NCBI GenBank assembly: GCA_021234155.1
Contig: JAJEKV010000026.1
Location: 16,420,283-16,484,282, forward strand
DNA length: 64,000 nt
Source: Isoetes taiwanensis
Taxonomy: Eukaryota; Streptophyta; Lycopodiopsida; Isoetales; Isoetaceae
Direction of reading: 5' to 3'
In this document: positions 55,943-64,000 of the stretch, one piece after another
How positions within the stretch are numbered: position 1 is the first letter of the stretch
Layout: each line of letters starts with the position of its first letter
Position numbers and translations under genes: made by a program
The notes under the pieces: generated by a model
What the model saw: only the letters and a program-made list of their open reading frames with translations
What the model was told of the DNA's origin: nothing
Database searches by the model: none

Positions 55943-56162
55943 ACTTTGAACCCAGAAACCACTCTGTATTTGACATTGTCATATTTTCAATTTGTAAGAT
56001 TTCTGTTAAAATAAAATCTTTTCTAAATATTAGAATCAGTAAACTTTTCATTAAAATAAAATGTTTTCATTGAATATGTGAATCAGTAATCTTTTCATAG
56101 TTGACAATGTCATATCTTAGTTTGTGTCTAAAGTGTTTTTAAAATGTATCTCTTGTTTGTAG

Positions 56163-56720
56163 GGAGGCACAAAGACAAACCGTTGGTCCTTGATTTGAAT
56201 GGTGTGCTTATGAAGAGTTGGCATAAGCATGACAAACACGAGAACACCAATACACCGCAAATCAAGAAACCGTACACAAACCAACAAAGTGCCGGGTTTG
56301 CGCACCAGGTTTGCATAATTTCATGGACCGGGCCCTAGAACATTTTGAAATTGCTATTTGGTCCAAGTATGAACCGCTACAACATCATTGAGTGCCCCGC
56401 AGCAGATGTTGCCTGCGCAGATTATCTTATTAAGTTCAAGTTCATTTGGGAAGGAGCACAATGTTTGAAATTGCCTTATCCACACCCAGCCAATCCAGAC
56501 AAGCCGGTCTATTTGAAGCCACTTTCTTATGTCATTGAAGCATATCCTGAAATGAAGAATGTCTTGTTGGTGGATGATTCTCTGTATAAATCTTTTTTTT
56601 CACCAGTGTACCATTCTTTAATAGTTAGCTCATTTCAGTTTGATGAGGGCACAGAATGGTTTGAAAAGATGAAGGATGTATTGTTTGGTTGGGCTGAAAG
56701 TCCTGAGGCTATAGTTCTCA
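56163..56720 (+). pseudogene. FCP1-homology HAD phosphatase-like fragment
   Basis: After an acceptor-like TTGTTTGTAG the frame reads RHKDKPLVLDLNGVLMKSW. In a shifted frame VCAPGLHNFMDRALEHFEIA-IWSKYEP follows, then FIWEGAQCLKLPYPHPANPD, KPVYLKPLSYVI and MKNVLLVDDSLYKSFFSP. These are the motifs of the FCP1/NIF domain (HAD superfamily): DxD loop, APGL/RPGL, AIWSK, KxLxxV, and VDDS. The motif is DLNG instead of DLDG, so the second acidic residue (general acid/base) is Asn. Plant relatives with DLNG exist and are of uncertain activity. The 3' end abuts the transposase on the opposite strand near 56700, as expected of a captured fragment. Confidence 0.75.
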
Positions 56721-58508
56721 GCAAAATCAATTACTGATACAATAGTATTCTTTGGAAAGTTGGCTAAGCATTGCTTAAATTGCTTTGCCTGCCAATGTGC
56801 CGTGTAATTATGTGGAACAAATTGCACAAGTGTCTTGTTGGCATACTGAATAAACTCTTGTACTGGAGCAGACTTGTATGCTAATCTTGTGACTTTAGTT
56901 GGTTTTTTTCCTCCCCTCTTACGAATTGAACTCTCCTTCAAATTACCAGGCTCTTGCTGCAATACAGCAGACAATTTGGTGATGTTAGGTCCTAAACAAG
57001 TTTCGTAAAAAAGTAAATAACACTAAAACAAATTAATATACCTTCTCAAACCAAGTTTCCACTCAACGAAAATGTCTTTCATTGTCTTTTCCTTTGGACA
57101 GATTGGCAATCTGAAAAGCTACAACGTTAGCTCATTTCCAAAATAGATATACATGAATGTTAAATGTACCTTTTCAAACCACAAGATTTACAAGCAACCA
57201 TCGACAGAATGCTTGTGCCATTCTTCTAAGGGATCTTGCTTTTCACATACAAGTTCCCTCCACAACTCACTAGTAGACTTGTAAGTCATCAATTTAGCTT
57301 TGCATTCATCTCCTTCTCCACACACACTGCAATTGCAGGAACAATTTTCATGAACACCTCTAGGGTCTGCTTTCTTATTCGTCGGTGTTTGAAGAACAAA
57401 TTCCAAATGGATGTGATAATTGGCGGCAGCAAGTTTCCCTCTCATGAAGTCTTCTAACAAATGAAGGCTTCAGCCCTCTCAAATGTTTGTTGTGCAATGT
57501 TGATATGTGGATATTGTTGCTTGAAAGCCATATAGAACTGAGCTCTTGCAGACAACATGTAAAATTCATTTTGTAATGCATAAAGCAAAATCATGAAAGT
57601 ACTGAAACAATGAAGCAAATCAATCATAATAAGTAATTAATCAAAGATACTGAGACATTGCAGAATGCAAATTTATAAAGCAATAGGGACTCAAAACAAT
57701 GCGAGATAGCAAATTCATACATAAAACATGTGAAGCATAAATTGTTCAACTTCAACATGAAAAGTTTTATCAAACACTACAAATTAACAGCTGACCAGAA
57801 ACATTCCAGATATAAATACCTGGGAGACCTCAAGCAAATGGATTGGATGGTCAACTTTATTGCCATTTTCTGTCTTAAACTTCCTCACATGTTTTTTGTA
57901 TGGAGAAACTCTTGTGTTTTCAGTCCAGAAACTGCAGACAACCTTTTTCATCACCGACGAATCGGACCTTTTCTTCCTCAAAAACATAGACCGGAGACCT
58001 GATTCCCTTTCTGCCATTACTCTTCTTCTATAGGCTGCACAAATAGATTTTCTAGGCACTTCAAGCAGCACCGCTCTTTGAGAATGATTAAGTTTATTCT
58101 CCGTGGATGTAACCATTTGTAAAGTTGACCTTTTGTTTTCCGCGAATGTCAATCTTTACGGTTCGTTTGTGCACCGCATAGTTTCCTTCACATTAGCAAT
58201 CACTTTTTGCATAACCTTTGTCTCTCTTTTTGTGCATGCAACGCTTACTTGTAAAGGTACATTTGGTTTTATCTTTCTTACAAATCTGTCACAATAGCAG
58301 CCTTATCTAAAGCATTGGCATGTTTTGTCGGATCCTCAAAATAATCATGCATATCCTTTGAAATCTCCCCGAATTCTTCTCACACTTTGAGGCTTAATTC
58401 TTTGGAATTAGCGGGCGCTTCCATCAATTCCCTTTTGCGTTTCCTTGATTCCCTTTTCCGGCAAAGATCAATTTCACGAAAAATCAGTCTCTTCTCATCT
58501 TCATCCAT
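56700..58508 (-). pseudogene. Degenerate transposase-like gene of the TIR element
   Basis: The minus strand starts at ATG 58508: MDEDEKRLIFREIDLCRKRE with basic residues following. Blocks are KVVCSFWTENTRVSPYKKHV (about 57930), HLLEVSQ ending at the donor CAG/GTATTT (57820), FYMAFKQQYPHINIAQQTFE (57500-57560), and a Cys-rich block CSCNCSVCGEGDECKAKL leading to ELWRELVCEKQ and HSVDGCL (57200-57330). LPICPKEKTMKDIFVEW follows, and finally YTAHWQAKQFKQCLANFPKN-TIVSVIDFAENYS (about 56740-56860). The pattern resembles uncharacterised transposase families with a DFAENY box. Several introns with consensus sites are present. The C-terminus is lost at the junction with the FCP1-like fragment. Confidence 0.65.
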
Positions 58509-58838
58509 TCAAATTATGAATATGAGAAACTCCAATCCACTGATTCTCCACCGTAACCAAATTAGAGAATGGCAAGAGAGGGCCAGTTCCCCGCCAACCT
58601 GCCTCCTTCAATTTCGCAATTACACTCCATCATTCCTCCCGCCAAAGCCAACCGTGAATCGATTCCCCAATAATCGGACAGCCATGTCATCGATCCGTAG
58701 GGAGGATCGAGTTTGGGGAATTCCTGATTATTTGTGTCTTTGAAAGAACGAGCAAAGCAATTCGATAAAGCAAAAGCAAAAGCAAAGCAAGCGACGTCCG
58801 GACACTACTTTTTCAACCCCACGAGTGATTTTATACCC

Positions 58839-60400
58839 TATTGGTCCATCGCATCGGGAAGCCTTCTGTAATGCCTTGTTGAACAAAGCTGGTCAGCGGT
58901 ATTATGGACGGCCCCGCCCAATTAAGCAATTTCGCCTGCATGCCATCCAGGTCCGGGGCTTTCCCATTGGCAAGACGCTTTGTAAGCCTTGTTCCACGCC
59001 CGAATCTGTGATTTCCAGCACCGGCCTTCTTGCAGGGTAATGCGCATGTGCACCTCGAGGGTCGTTAGTAGCTGTTGCAAATTTGCCTCCACCGCCGGGA
59101 GTGATGTTCCCATGCGGCTACCGCATTGGCTTTCTAAGAACCCTTCGAGAAGGTCCCGGGGTGACGCTCCAAGAGATAAACATTTCCCTTTGATGTGCCG
59201 CAATGTACCGCTTTCTTAGCTTTTAAGGAAGACGCGATGTCTCGACCGCATGTGGGCGAGTGCGGTCTGCGTGACTTGGCGGAGCCAGGCGTTTGTGTTC
59301 CTTTGCACTCGTGCATCAAACCATTGATTACGGGGAAGGTTGTGTTCCTGGAGGTCCGTCGTCGCGGCTTATCCCAAAGCATCTCTCTCGCCAAGATCCC
59401 TAAGCACATCGGGCCACCGGTGGCTGTTGCTCTAGTGTAGGATATTGCAAAATTTCTGCCATATTATCTATAAGCATCTGGGCATAAGCCCCCGCATGTT
59501 CATAATCCAATCGCAAACAGGCATGTGAGGAGTCAGCGGGCACGGGGGGGTTCGCACAACCCCGCCAAGCCAACTTCAAGTAAAGTGGTAAGTGGTCCGA
59601 GTCAATCTCTTCATCCCTATTAGTTGTTCCCACACGGAAGTGCTTGACGACATGCATATCCCGCTTTCGAGGCACCAAAGACATAGTCCACCACACTAGA
59701 TCCTCCCCACGGTTTTCCTGTCTACAAGTGCTCTTAGCGGGTGGGCGGCCACCGTACCATTCGCGATTACCGTGTCAAAGATACCCAGAGCAAAAGCAAT
59801 TGTCTACCATAGCGTGTGACCTGATTGTCATCGATGTCCGTGGGCAAAGGCGCGCTTCGCGGGACGCCTTACAATATATCATCGATCAAGGGATCAAATC
59901 TCATGGGTTGTTCTACCCGGTCGCGGCGCATTGAAGTCTCCAAGGAGTATGACACTGCCCAACTGCTTATCTGCTGTATGTCATCATATAGATCGACATA
60001 GGGGTCCAGCCTATCCACATCCGAGTGGGTGTGATAGAAGTTGCTTTCTGCATGTGGAAAGTAGCAGTCGCCACAAAGAGGGTCACTCATCGCGGTTTTT
60101 ACACACGCACCCACAAGTACCGGTTGTGCTTGTGCGTCTTGAACAAGGAAACCGACCGTGCCAAGGCCGCTCGATAGTAGCAGTAACTCCCCATGCCCCC
60201 TCTTTCTGTGCAATCATTGAAGATTGAGTAGCCGTATCCCGGCAAGTCGGGTATCCCGTGTCTGCGCATGCTCCCATGTTTCCATAAGGAAGATCAGATC
60301 CATATCCGCAGCTTAATGAGTTGAGACTATCTCCCTTCGCCATGGGAAGCCCCGGCAATTCGAGGAGACCATGCGGGAGGCACAATTCCTATTTGTCGGC
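58839..60400 (-). pseudogene. LINE 4 endonuclease and RT N-terminal part
   Basis: Minus-strand blocks are GLPMAKGDSLNSLSCGYGSD (endonuclease start, about 60320-60350), a region with VGFLVQDAQAQPVLVGACVK (60090-60150), DSDHLPLYLKLAWRG (the SDHxP end motif of AP-type endonucleases, about 59570-59610) and AWNKAYKASCQ (about 58970) leading into RT. The endonuclease would nick the target for target-primed reverse transcription. It is frameshifted throughout. The interruption by the TIR element lies at 58839. Confidence 0.75.
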
Positions 60401-60699
60401 AGGGGCGGCAGCTAGGGGATTCGATGGCGGCAGCGCGAAGGGGATGGCGTAAGTAGAGGCAGCCCGAGATGTGCGAAAGCAACGAAGGTGAAGCAACTTG
60501 AGCAGGCGTCGCGGCAGAAGGGCGAAGAAGTGGCATGGTCGAGAGCTGCCGGAGGGTTAGCGGGATTCGGCAGCAAAGATTTGGCGGCTTGAAAATTTGC
60601 ATCTTACCCGAATCGTCCCTGCAGCTCCTCCCCGTCTGCGAATGCTTTTTAACTTTGGCCAACTTCGTGCCTGCGGTCTTCTTGTTGGGCGGGGTCGTC

Positions 60700-61454
60700 T
60701 CGGTCAACATACAAAGCGCCCCTTCAATGCCTACTACCCGGGCGTAGGATAGCCGCTTTCACTTGGCGCATCTCGCATCGCGTGAACGTGACTACCCGGG
60801 CGGTTGCGGCCTTTGAAGCCATGGCGTCTCACCCTAATAATATGTACTTGCACGGGAATGTCATTCGAGCAAGAATCAACATTTGGAGCCGGTTAATGAG
60901 GTCCTCCCCGCCTCTTCTCGTTAGGCCCGCGTGCCACCACATTGTGGCTTCTCGCCTCGGCTCGGAACTCTCGATTTTTGGGTCAATCACGCCCGCAACA
61001 ACAGGAGTTGTTTGTTGTCGGCGTGAGCATAAGGGCAATGGCCTACGTTGGGAGTAGGGGTGGCATAAGCGTGGCTTGGGGTGCGATAGCGATGGTCTGG
61101 CCGACACCTTGCGGACTCTTGGGCGGGTGGGGCTAGCCGTGGCGGTATAAGCGGTCTCTCCTTCCTGGCCGGGAGCTTAGCTCCTGCTGAAATTATTCTT
61201 TGCCTTTTCAATTCACGCATGCACCGCCGCAATTGCTCATGAGCCTGCATTGAGGCCCTTGCCTTGTTCGGTGATGGCTGCCCTCGGCTCCCTGCACCTT
61301 CCGATCTCGAAGCTGCGGAGCTATGCTCCGGTGCATAGCGAGAGTCCGGCATAGGGTTCATTGCAGAGGCCACTTCTTGTGTCTCAACCCTAGTTTGAAG
61401 GGCTCTCAATTGTGACTGGCTCTCTTCAAAAGCGACCTGAACTTTTCGCATCAC
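60700..61454 (-). pseudogene. LINE 4 ORF1-like region
   Basis: The minus-strand frame 61454-60987 (155 codons) starts MMRKVQVAFEESQSQLRALQ with a helix-prone N-terminus, followed by an Arg/Pro/Ser-rich segment. It occupies the place of ORF1 (RNA-binding protein) in LINEs, but no RRM or CCHC motif is readable. The remaining 60700-60986 is GC-rich with broken frames. Confidence 0.45.
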
Positions 61455-61474
61455 AGTAGCAGCCTCCTCAGCCT

Positions 61475-61542
61475 CGACTTATAGAAAATGAAATATTCTA
61501 AAGATATTGGCAAAAAACATTTCGGAACATTCACCCCGCACT
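61475..61542. repeat. Shared 68-bp segment resuming copy B after LINE 4
   Basis: CGACTTATAGAAAATGAAAT and the following sequence to GCACT match 63449-63515 almost exactly. This defines the right border of the LINE 4 insertion and the target segment lost in copy B. Confidence 0.9.
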
Positions 61543-61764
61543 AAAAGAAAGTTTTCCCTTTGGGCCACCCAAAAAGTGCAACAAAACTTTAGAAGATGCA
61601 TTATATGTGCATGCTATAAAGTAAAGTGCAAATTTAAAAATTGCCCCTAATTTTTTGCAAAATTGCGAAAATACCCCTGTTTTAAGGGCATTTTTGGTAA
61701 AATGACCATAACGTTTCTCTGATGATCCAAATAGGAATATGTCCTTCAGAAGAATTATAAATGA
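61543..61764. other. Spacer between copy B end and hairpin
   Basis: AT-rich sequence with no coding or structural feature that I can support. Confidence 0.5.
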
Positions 61765-61922
61765 GAATGATATCTTTCCACTAAAGCTAAAATCATCTGA
61801 ATTGGAGGTCGGAATCGTAAGTTATGATTACGATTTTTTTGTGTCTACGATTTCACATAACTTGTGATTACAGACTCCGACTCAGGTGATTTTAGCTTTG
61901 ATGAGAAGATATCATCCTCATA
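61765..61922. repeat. Imperfect 158-bp inverted repeat (foldback)
   Basis: The left arm ATGAGAATGATATCTT...CTAAAATCATCTGAA...GGTCGGAATCGTAAGTTATGA pairs with the right arm TCACATAACTTGTGATTACAG...CAGGTGATTTTAGCTTTGATG...GATATCATCCTCAT, with a short loop near 61830-61850. The arms are about 70 bp with mismatches. It lies exactly at the left border of copy C and may be a small MITE. No coding frame. Confidence 0.7.
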
Positions 61923-63515
61923 AAACAACTTGTGGAAATGAATAGATGTAATGGATACATGTGATGATAGTTGAACGTGGAATGCACATGCTCTTTCTTC
62001 ATTGGATACGCAAGAAATGCTATGTACATCAAGATGGAAATAAAATTTGCACACTGGCTATCTGCTTTGTAGTCATGGTTGTGGGAAAACCCAAGATGTT
62101 CAAACGTTGAACCATGAAAACCAAGAGTTATAACTGTATGTTGGAGGGAAAAAGAATAAATAATAACATGGCTTCCTACTTATCAAGTGGAGTGAAACAG
62201 ATATTGGCAATGAGAAAGCATTATTTCAAGAAGGAAAAAATATGAAAAGTGAAGAATACAATACCCATTATGTGTGTAAAAAACTTGGAATGCTCGGTAG
62301 ATTTATCTAAAATGTTTTTATTAATGTGGCACAATGTTATTGAGGTAACAATCTCATCATGAAGTAGAGATCAACTTCGTAATCTATTATGTAGCATGGC
62401 AAGATGCAATCTATAAAATATTGTTGTTAAGACACCTCCAGGTGTTTTCATGTTAGAAATTTAAGGAACATATCAAACCTAGTTTAGTTCTGGATTTGAC
62501 TTGTTTTCGTCTTTATCCTAGTGACAATTCTTAGTAGATTCATGCATGTCATGGTGCAAATATGTATAAAATAATTATTCTATTCTATTCTATTCTACAA
62601 TAATTGGGTCCTAACCCAAATGAAGATCCCCTCGCTACATTGTGAGGGCTACAATAATATGGATGGTATCAATTATTTTAGGCTTGCAGTAGATTCATTG
62701 TTGTCATATTGGAAGACTTTATGCTTTGCATTTAAAATTGGACATCAAGATGAATCAATTTTCAATTCTGCGACAGACTACTCCACTTGTACTTCCATGT
62801 TTCAGCCCTGTAATCGATGCACGCATGATCAAGTCTTCTTAATCCCAACATAATTTGTGATTAGATCTTCTTAGTCTTGAAAAGCTTACCTTATGTCTTG
62901 TAAAACAAATCTAGATCCAAATATAGCTATAAGAATGAATGAATGAATATCCTAGAGTAATTGAATGAAGCAGTCTTCAATTTTGTGGGAAGAAAGTTGT
63001 GCAAAAAATCTTAACGCAAAAGACAATGGCAACAAAGCAAACAGTTCAAATGGTCATTGAAACAGATAAAATTATAAATTACAATGTTTACATATTGAGA
63101 TATTGAACTTAAAATTGAGATTTACCTTTTTTTCTCTAAGTCTAGAAAGGATTTAAGGATCTAGAGTAATGGCAATGCTCCAAGCAAGGATCAACTTTTC
63201 TCAAGCACACAATGACAGTGAAATTCATCTTCTGCAGAAGTAATATGGTTGGACATGGCTTGGCGTCCCTCACAGCTAGGTAGGAGCCTTTCTAAACTTA
63301 GAGGAGGAGAATGAATGTTTTTTGCTCTGCCATTTCAGCACAAGCCGAAGACGATGTTTGCTGCTGCCGATTGCGGGGCCCCCTCAGGCTGTGCCTGAAT
63401 GGCATCATTCCCCTATCCAAACAAATCGGGTCACAAAAACCTGGCCAACGACTTATAGAAAATGAAATATTCTAAAGATATTGGCAAAAACATTTCCGAA
63501 CATTCACCCTGCACT
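61917..63515. repeat. Duplicated segment, copy C (longest copy, includes repeat R)
   Basis: This contains the uninterrupted versions of sites disrupted in copy B: the retrocopy empty site at 62057-62065 and the LINE 4 region (63037-63448 is absent from B). 62424-63385 also matches copy A at 18013-18990. (TATTC)4 at 62578-62597 is absent from copy A. The block near 62640-62760 encodes the same GYNNMDGI-YFRLAVDSLLS peptide as copies A and B. Confidence 0.85.
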
Positions 63516-64000
63516 CACGAGGGGCCCACACCACTACCTGCGCACCCATCTACCCATGAAAAAGCGTAGGGTGATTGCTTCCATTCGCACAGGTGCACAC
63601 CACCTCCGCATTGAGACAGGGAGATGGATTCGGGAGCCGCGTGAGGACAGAGTCTGTCCCGTCTTTGCTGTCAGCGAGCCCATTGAGGATGAAAGTCACG
63701 CCCTCCGGGCTGTCCGTGTGGAGCATATCCAGGGCTCGGTATGCTCGGTTAGTTGTGCCCCATCGGGCCTTGCATGAGCTCTTGAGCCACGGCCTCTGTA
63801 GGCTTGTTGGGATCGTACCTCAGGAGGTAATGGATCACGCGGACTCGGTTATGCCCCACGTCCGGGCATTAACCTCAATTTGTACTTGTGATTATGTATA
63901 TAAGCGTGCGATATATCGGCATCCTTATTGCTACTAAGGTTTTCCCGAAAACCCTTTCGGGTGGGGTTTTAATCCCGGTAGTAATACCGCTTTCTTTGCT
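63516..64000 (+). mobile_element. LINE fragment 5 (5'-truncated, runs off the window)
   Basis: Starting directly after GCACT of copy C, the sequence reads HYLRTHLPMKKRRVIASIRT, ETGRWIREP and PIEDESHALRA, the C-terminal ORF2 region of the same LINE family. The family 3' UTR follows (GGTTTTCCCGAAAACCC, GGGGTTTTAATCCCGG) up to the window end. The A-tail and target duplication would lie to the right of the window. Confidence 0.85.

Larger units (their letters stand above)
53940..58842. mobile_element. 4.9-kb TIR DNA transposon with captured gene fragments
   Basis: The element 53944-58838 has terminal inverted repeats GGGTATAAAATCACT(A/C)GT and about 10 further similar bases, with a direct flanking TATT (53940-53943 and 58839-58842). 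Joining the flanks restores the LINE RT reading (GATGGACCA...TTGTTCCC). Both ends carry GCAAAGCAAAAGC-type subterminal repeats. The minus strand of the right half encodes a broken transposase-like protein. The left half and centre carry plus-strand coding sequence: an ORF of 112 codons, a coiled-coil/RING fragment and an FCP1-like fragment. The superfamily is not assigned: GGG termini recall PIF/Harbinger, but a 4-bp duplication is not typical. Confidence 0.85.
51955..61474 (-). mobile_element. LINE 4: near-complete LINE interrupted by a TIR element
   Basis: This is a minus-strand LINE of about 4.6 kb once the 53944-58838 insert is removed. From 5' (right): an ORF1-like region (61454-60700), AP-type endonuclease (about 60385-59550), RT (59400-58839 and 53943-53200), C-terminal region (52990-52330), 3' UTR with GGGTCCCATAGGCCGATTGG-type phrase, a 40-base A tail (T at 51968-52007) and TATTC repeats (51955-51967). 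Comparison with copy C shows that the insertion replaced about 412 bp of target. Confidence 0.9.

Noticed and set aside
53940-58842. Assigning the TIR element firmly to PIF/Harbinger
   Set aside because: GGG...CCC ends fit, but the flanking repeat reads TATT (4 bp) and the transposase blocks do not match the Harbinger DDE protein as I know it.
1-64000. CRISPR arrays, bacterial operons, rRNA or tRNA genes
   Set aside because: No regularly spaced repeats with unique spacers, no prokaryotic gene organisation and no cloverleaf-like or rRNA-like sequence were found. The window is plant nuclear repeat DNA.

Overview
This window is nuclear DNA from a land plant with a large, repeat-packed genome. 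The evidence is chromovirus-type and Athila/Tat-like Ty3/gypsy elements, a plant-type Helitron, a tRNA-iMet primer site, a short interstitial CCCTAAA array, and intron-containing fragments of plant-like genes. I cannot name the species; a fern or another large-genome lineage would fit. I see no intact host gene. Coding sequence is either transposon-derived or consists of captured and broken gene fragments.

Layout. 1-3.4 kb is AT-rich sequence with a short proline-rich fragment. 3.44-5.0 kb is a LINE fragment (+). 5.1-5.6 kb and 17.4-18.0 kb hold exon remnants on the minus strand that were one locus before gypsy element 1 (5714-17360, minus, TSD AAAAG) landed in it. The 17.4-18.0 kb part looks like the C-terminus of a plant GPI inositol-deacylase (PGAP1-like). 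Gypsy 1 itself carries a hAT-type MITE (10258-10828, TSD CTTTCTGT). 18-24.2 kb is a three-copy dispersed repeat followed by an old, mosaic LTR cut by two LINEs, then the 3' end of a third gypsy element. 24.2-29.0 kb is AT-rich, with a tandem duplication and a 457-bp element with 122-bp inverted repeats.

29023-48100 is a non-autonomous Helitron. It carries several host gene fragments, including part of HSP90 with an intron, and is interrupted by gypsy 2 (30497-43604, plus, TSD CCAGA). Gypsy 2 is a chromovirus with a chromodomain. Its 5' region is unusually long, with extra open frames and a recognisable histone H3-like histone fold upstream of gag.

48.1-64 kb contains a partial second copy of the inverted-repeat element and two related duplicated segments. 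One segment was hit by a retrocopy (50220-51297, 9-bp TSD) and by a LINE (51955-61474, minus). The LINE was in turn hit by a 4.9-kb TIR element (53944-58838) that carries a broken transposase gene plus RING/coiled-coil and FCP1-like HAD phosphatase fragments. A fifth LINE runs off the right edge.

The nesting gives a relative order of events. Paired LTRs and conserved protein blocks also show a recurring pattern in which CTG or CAG is shortened to CG, plus homopolymer length changes. Part of the apparent frameshifting may therefore be consensus error at methylated CHG sites rather than real decay.
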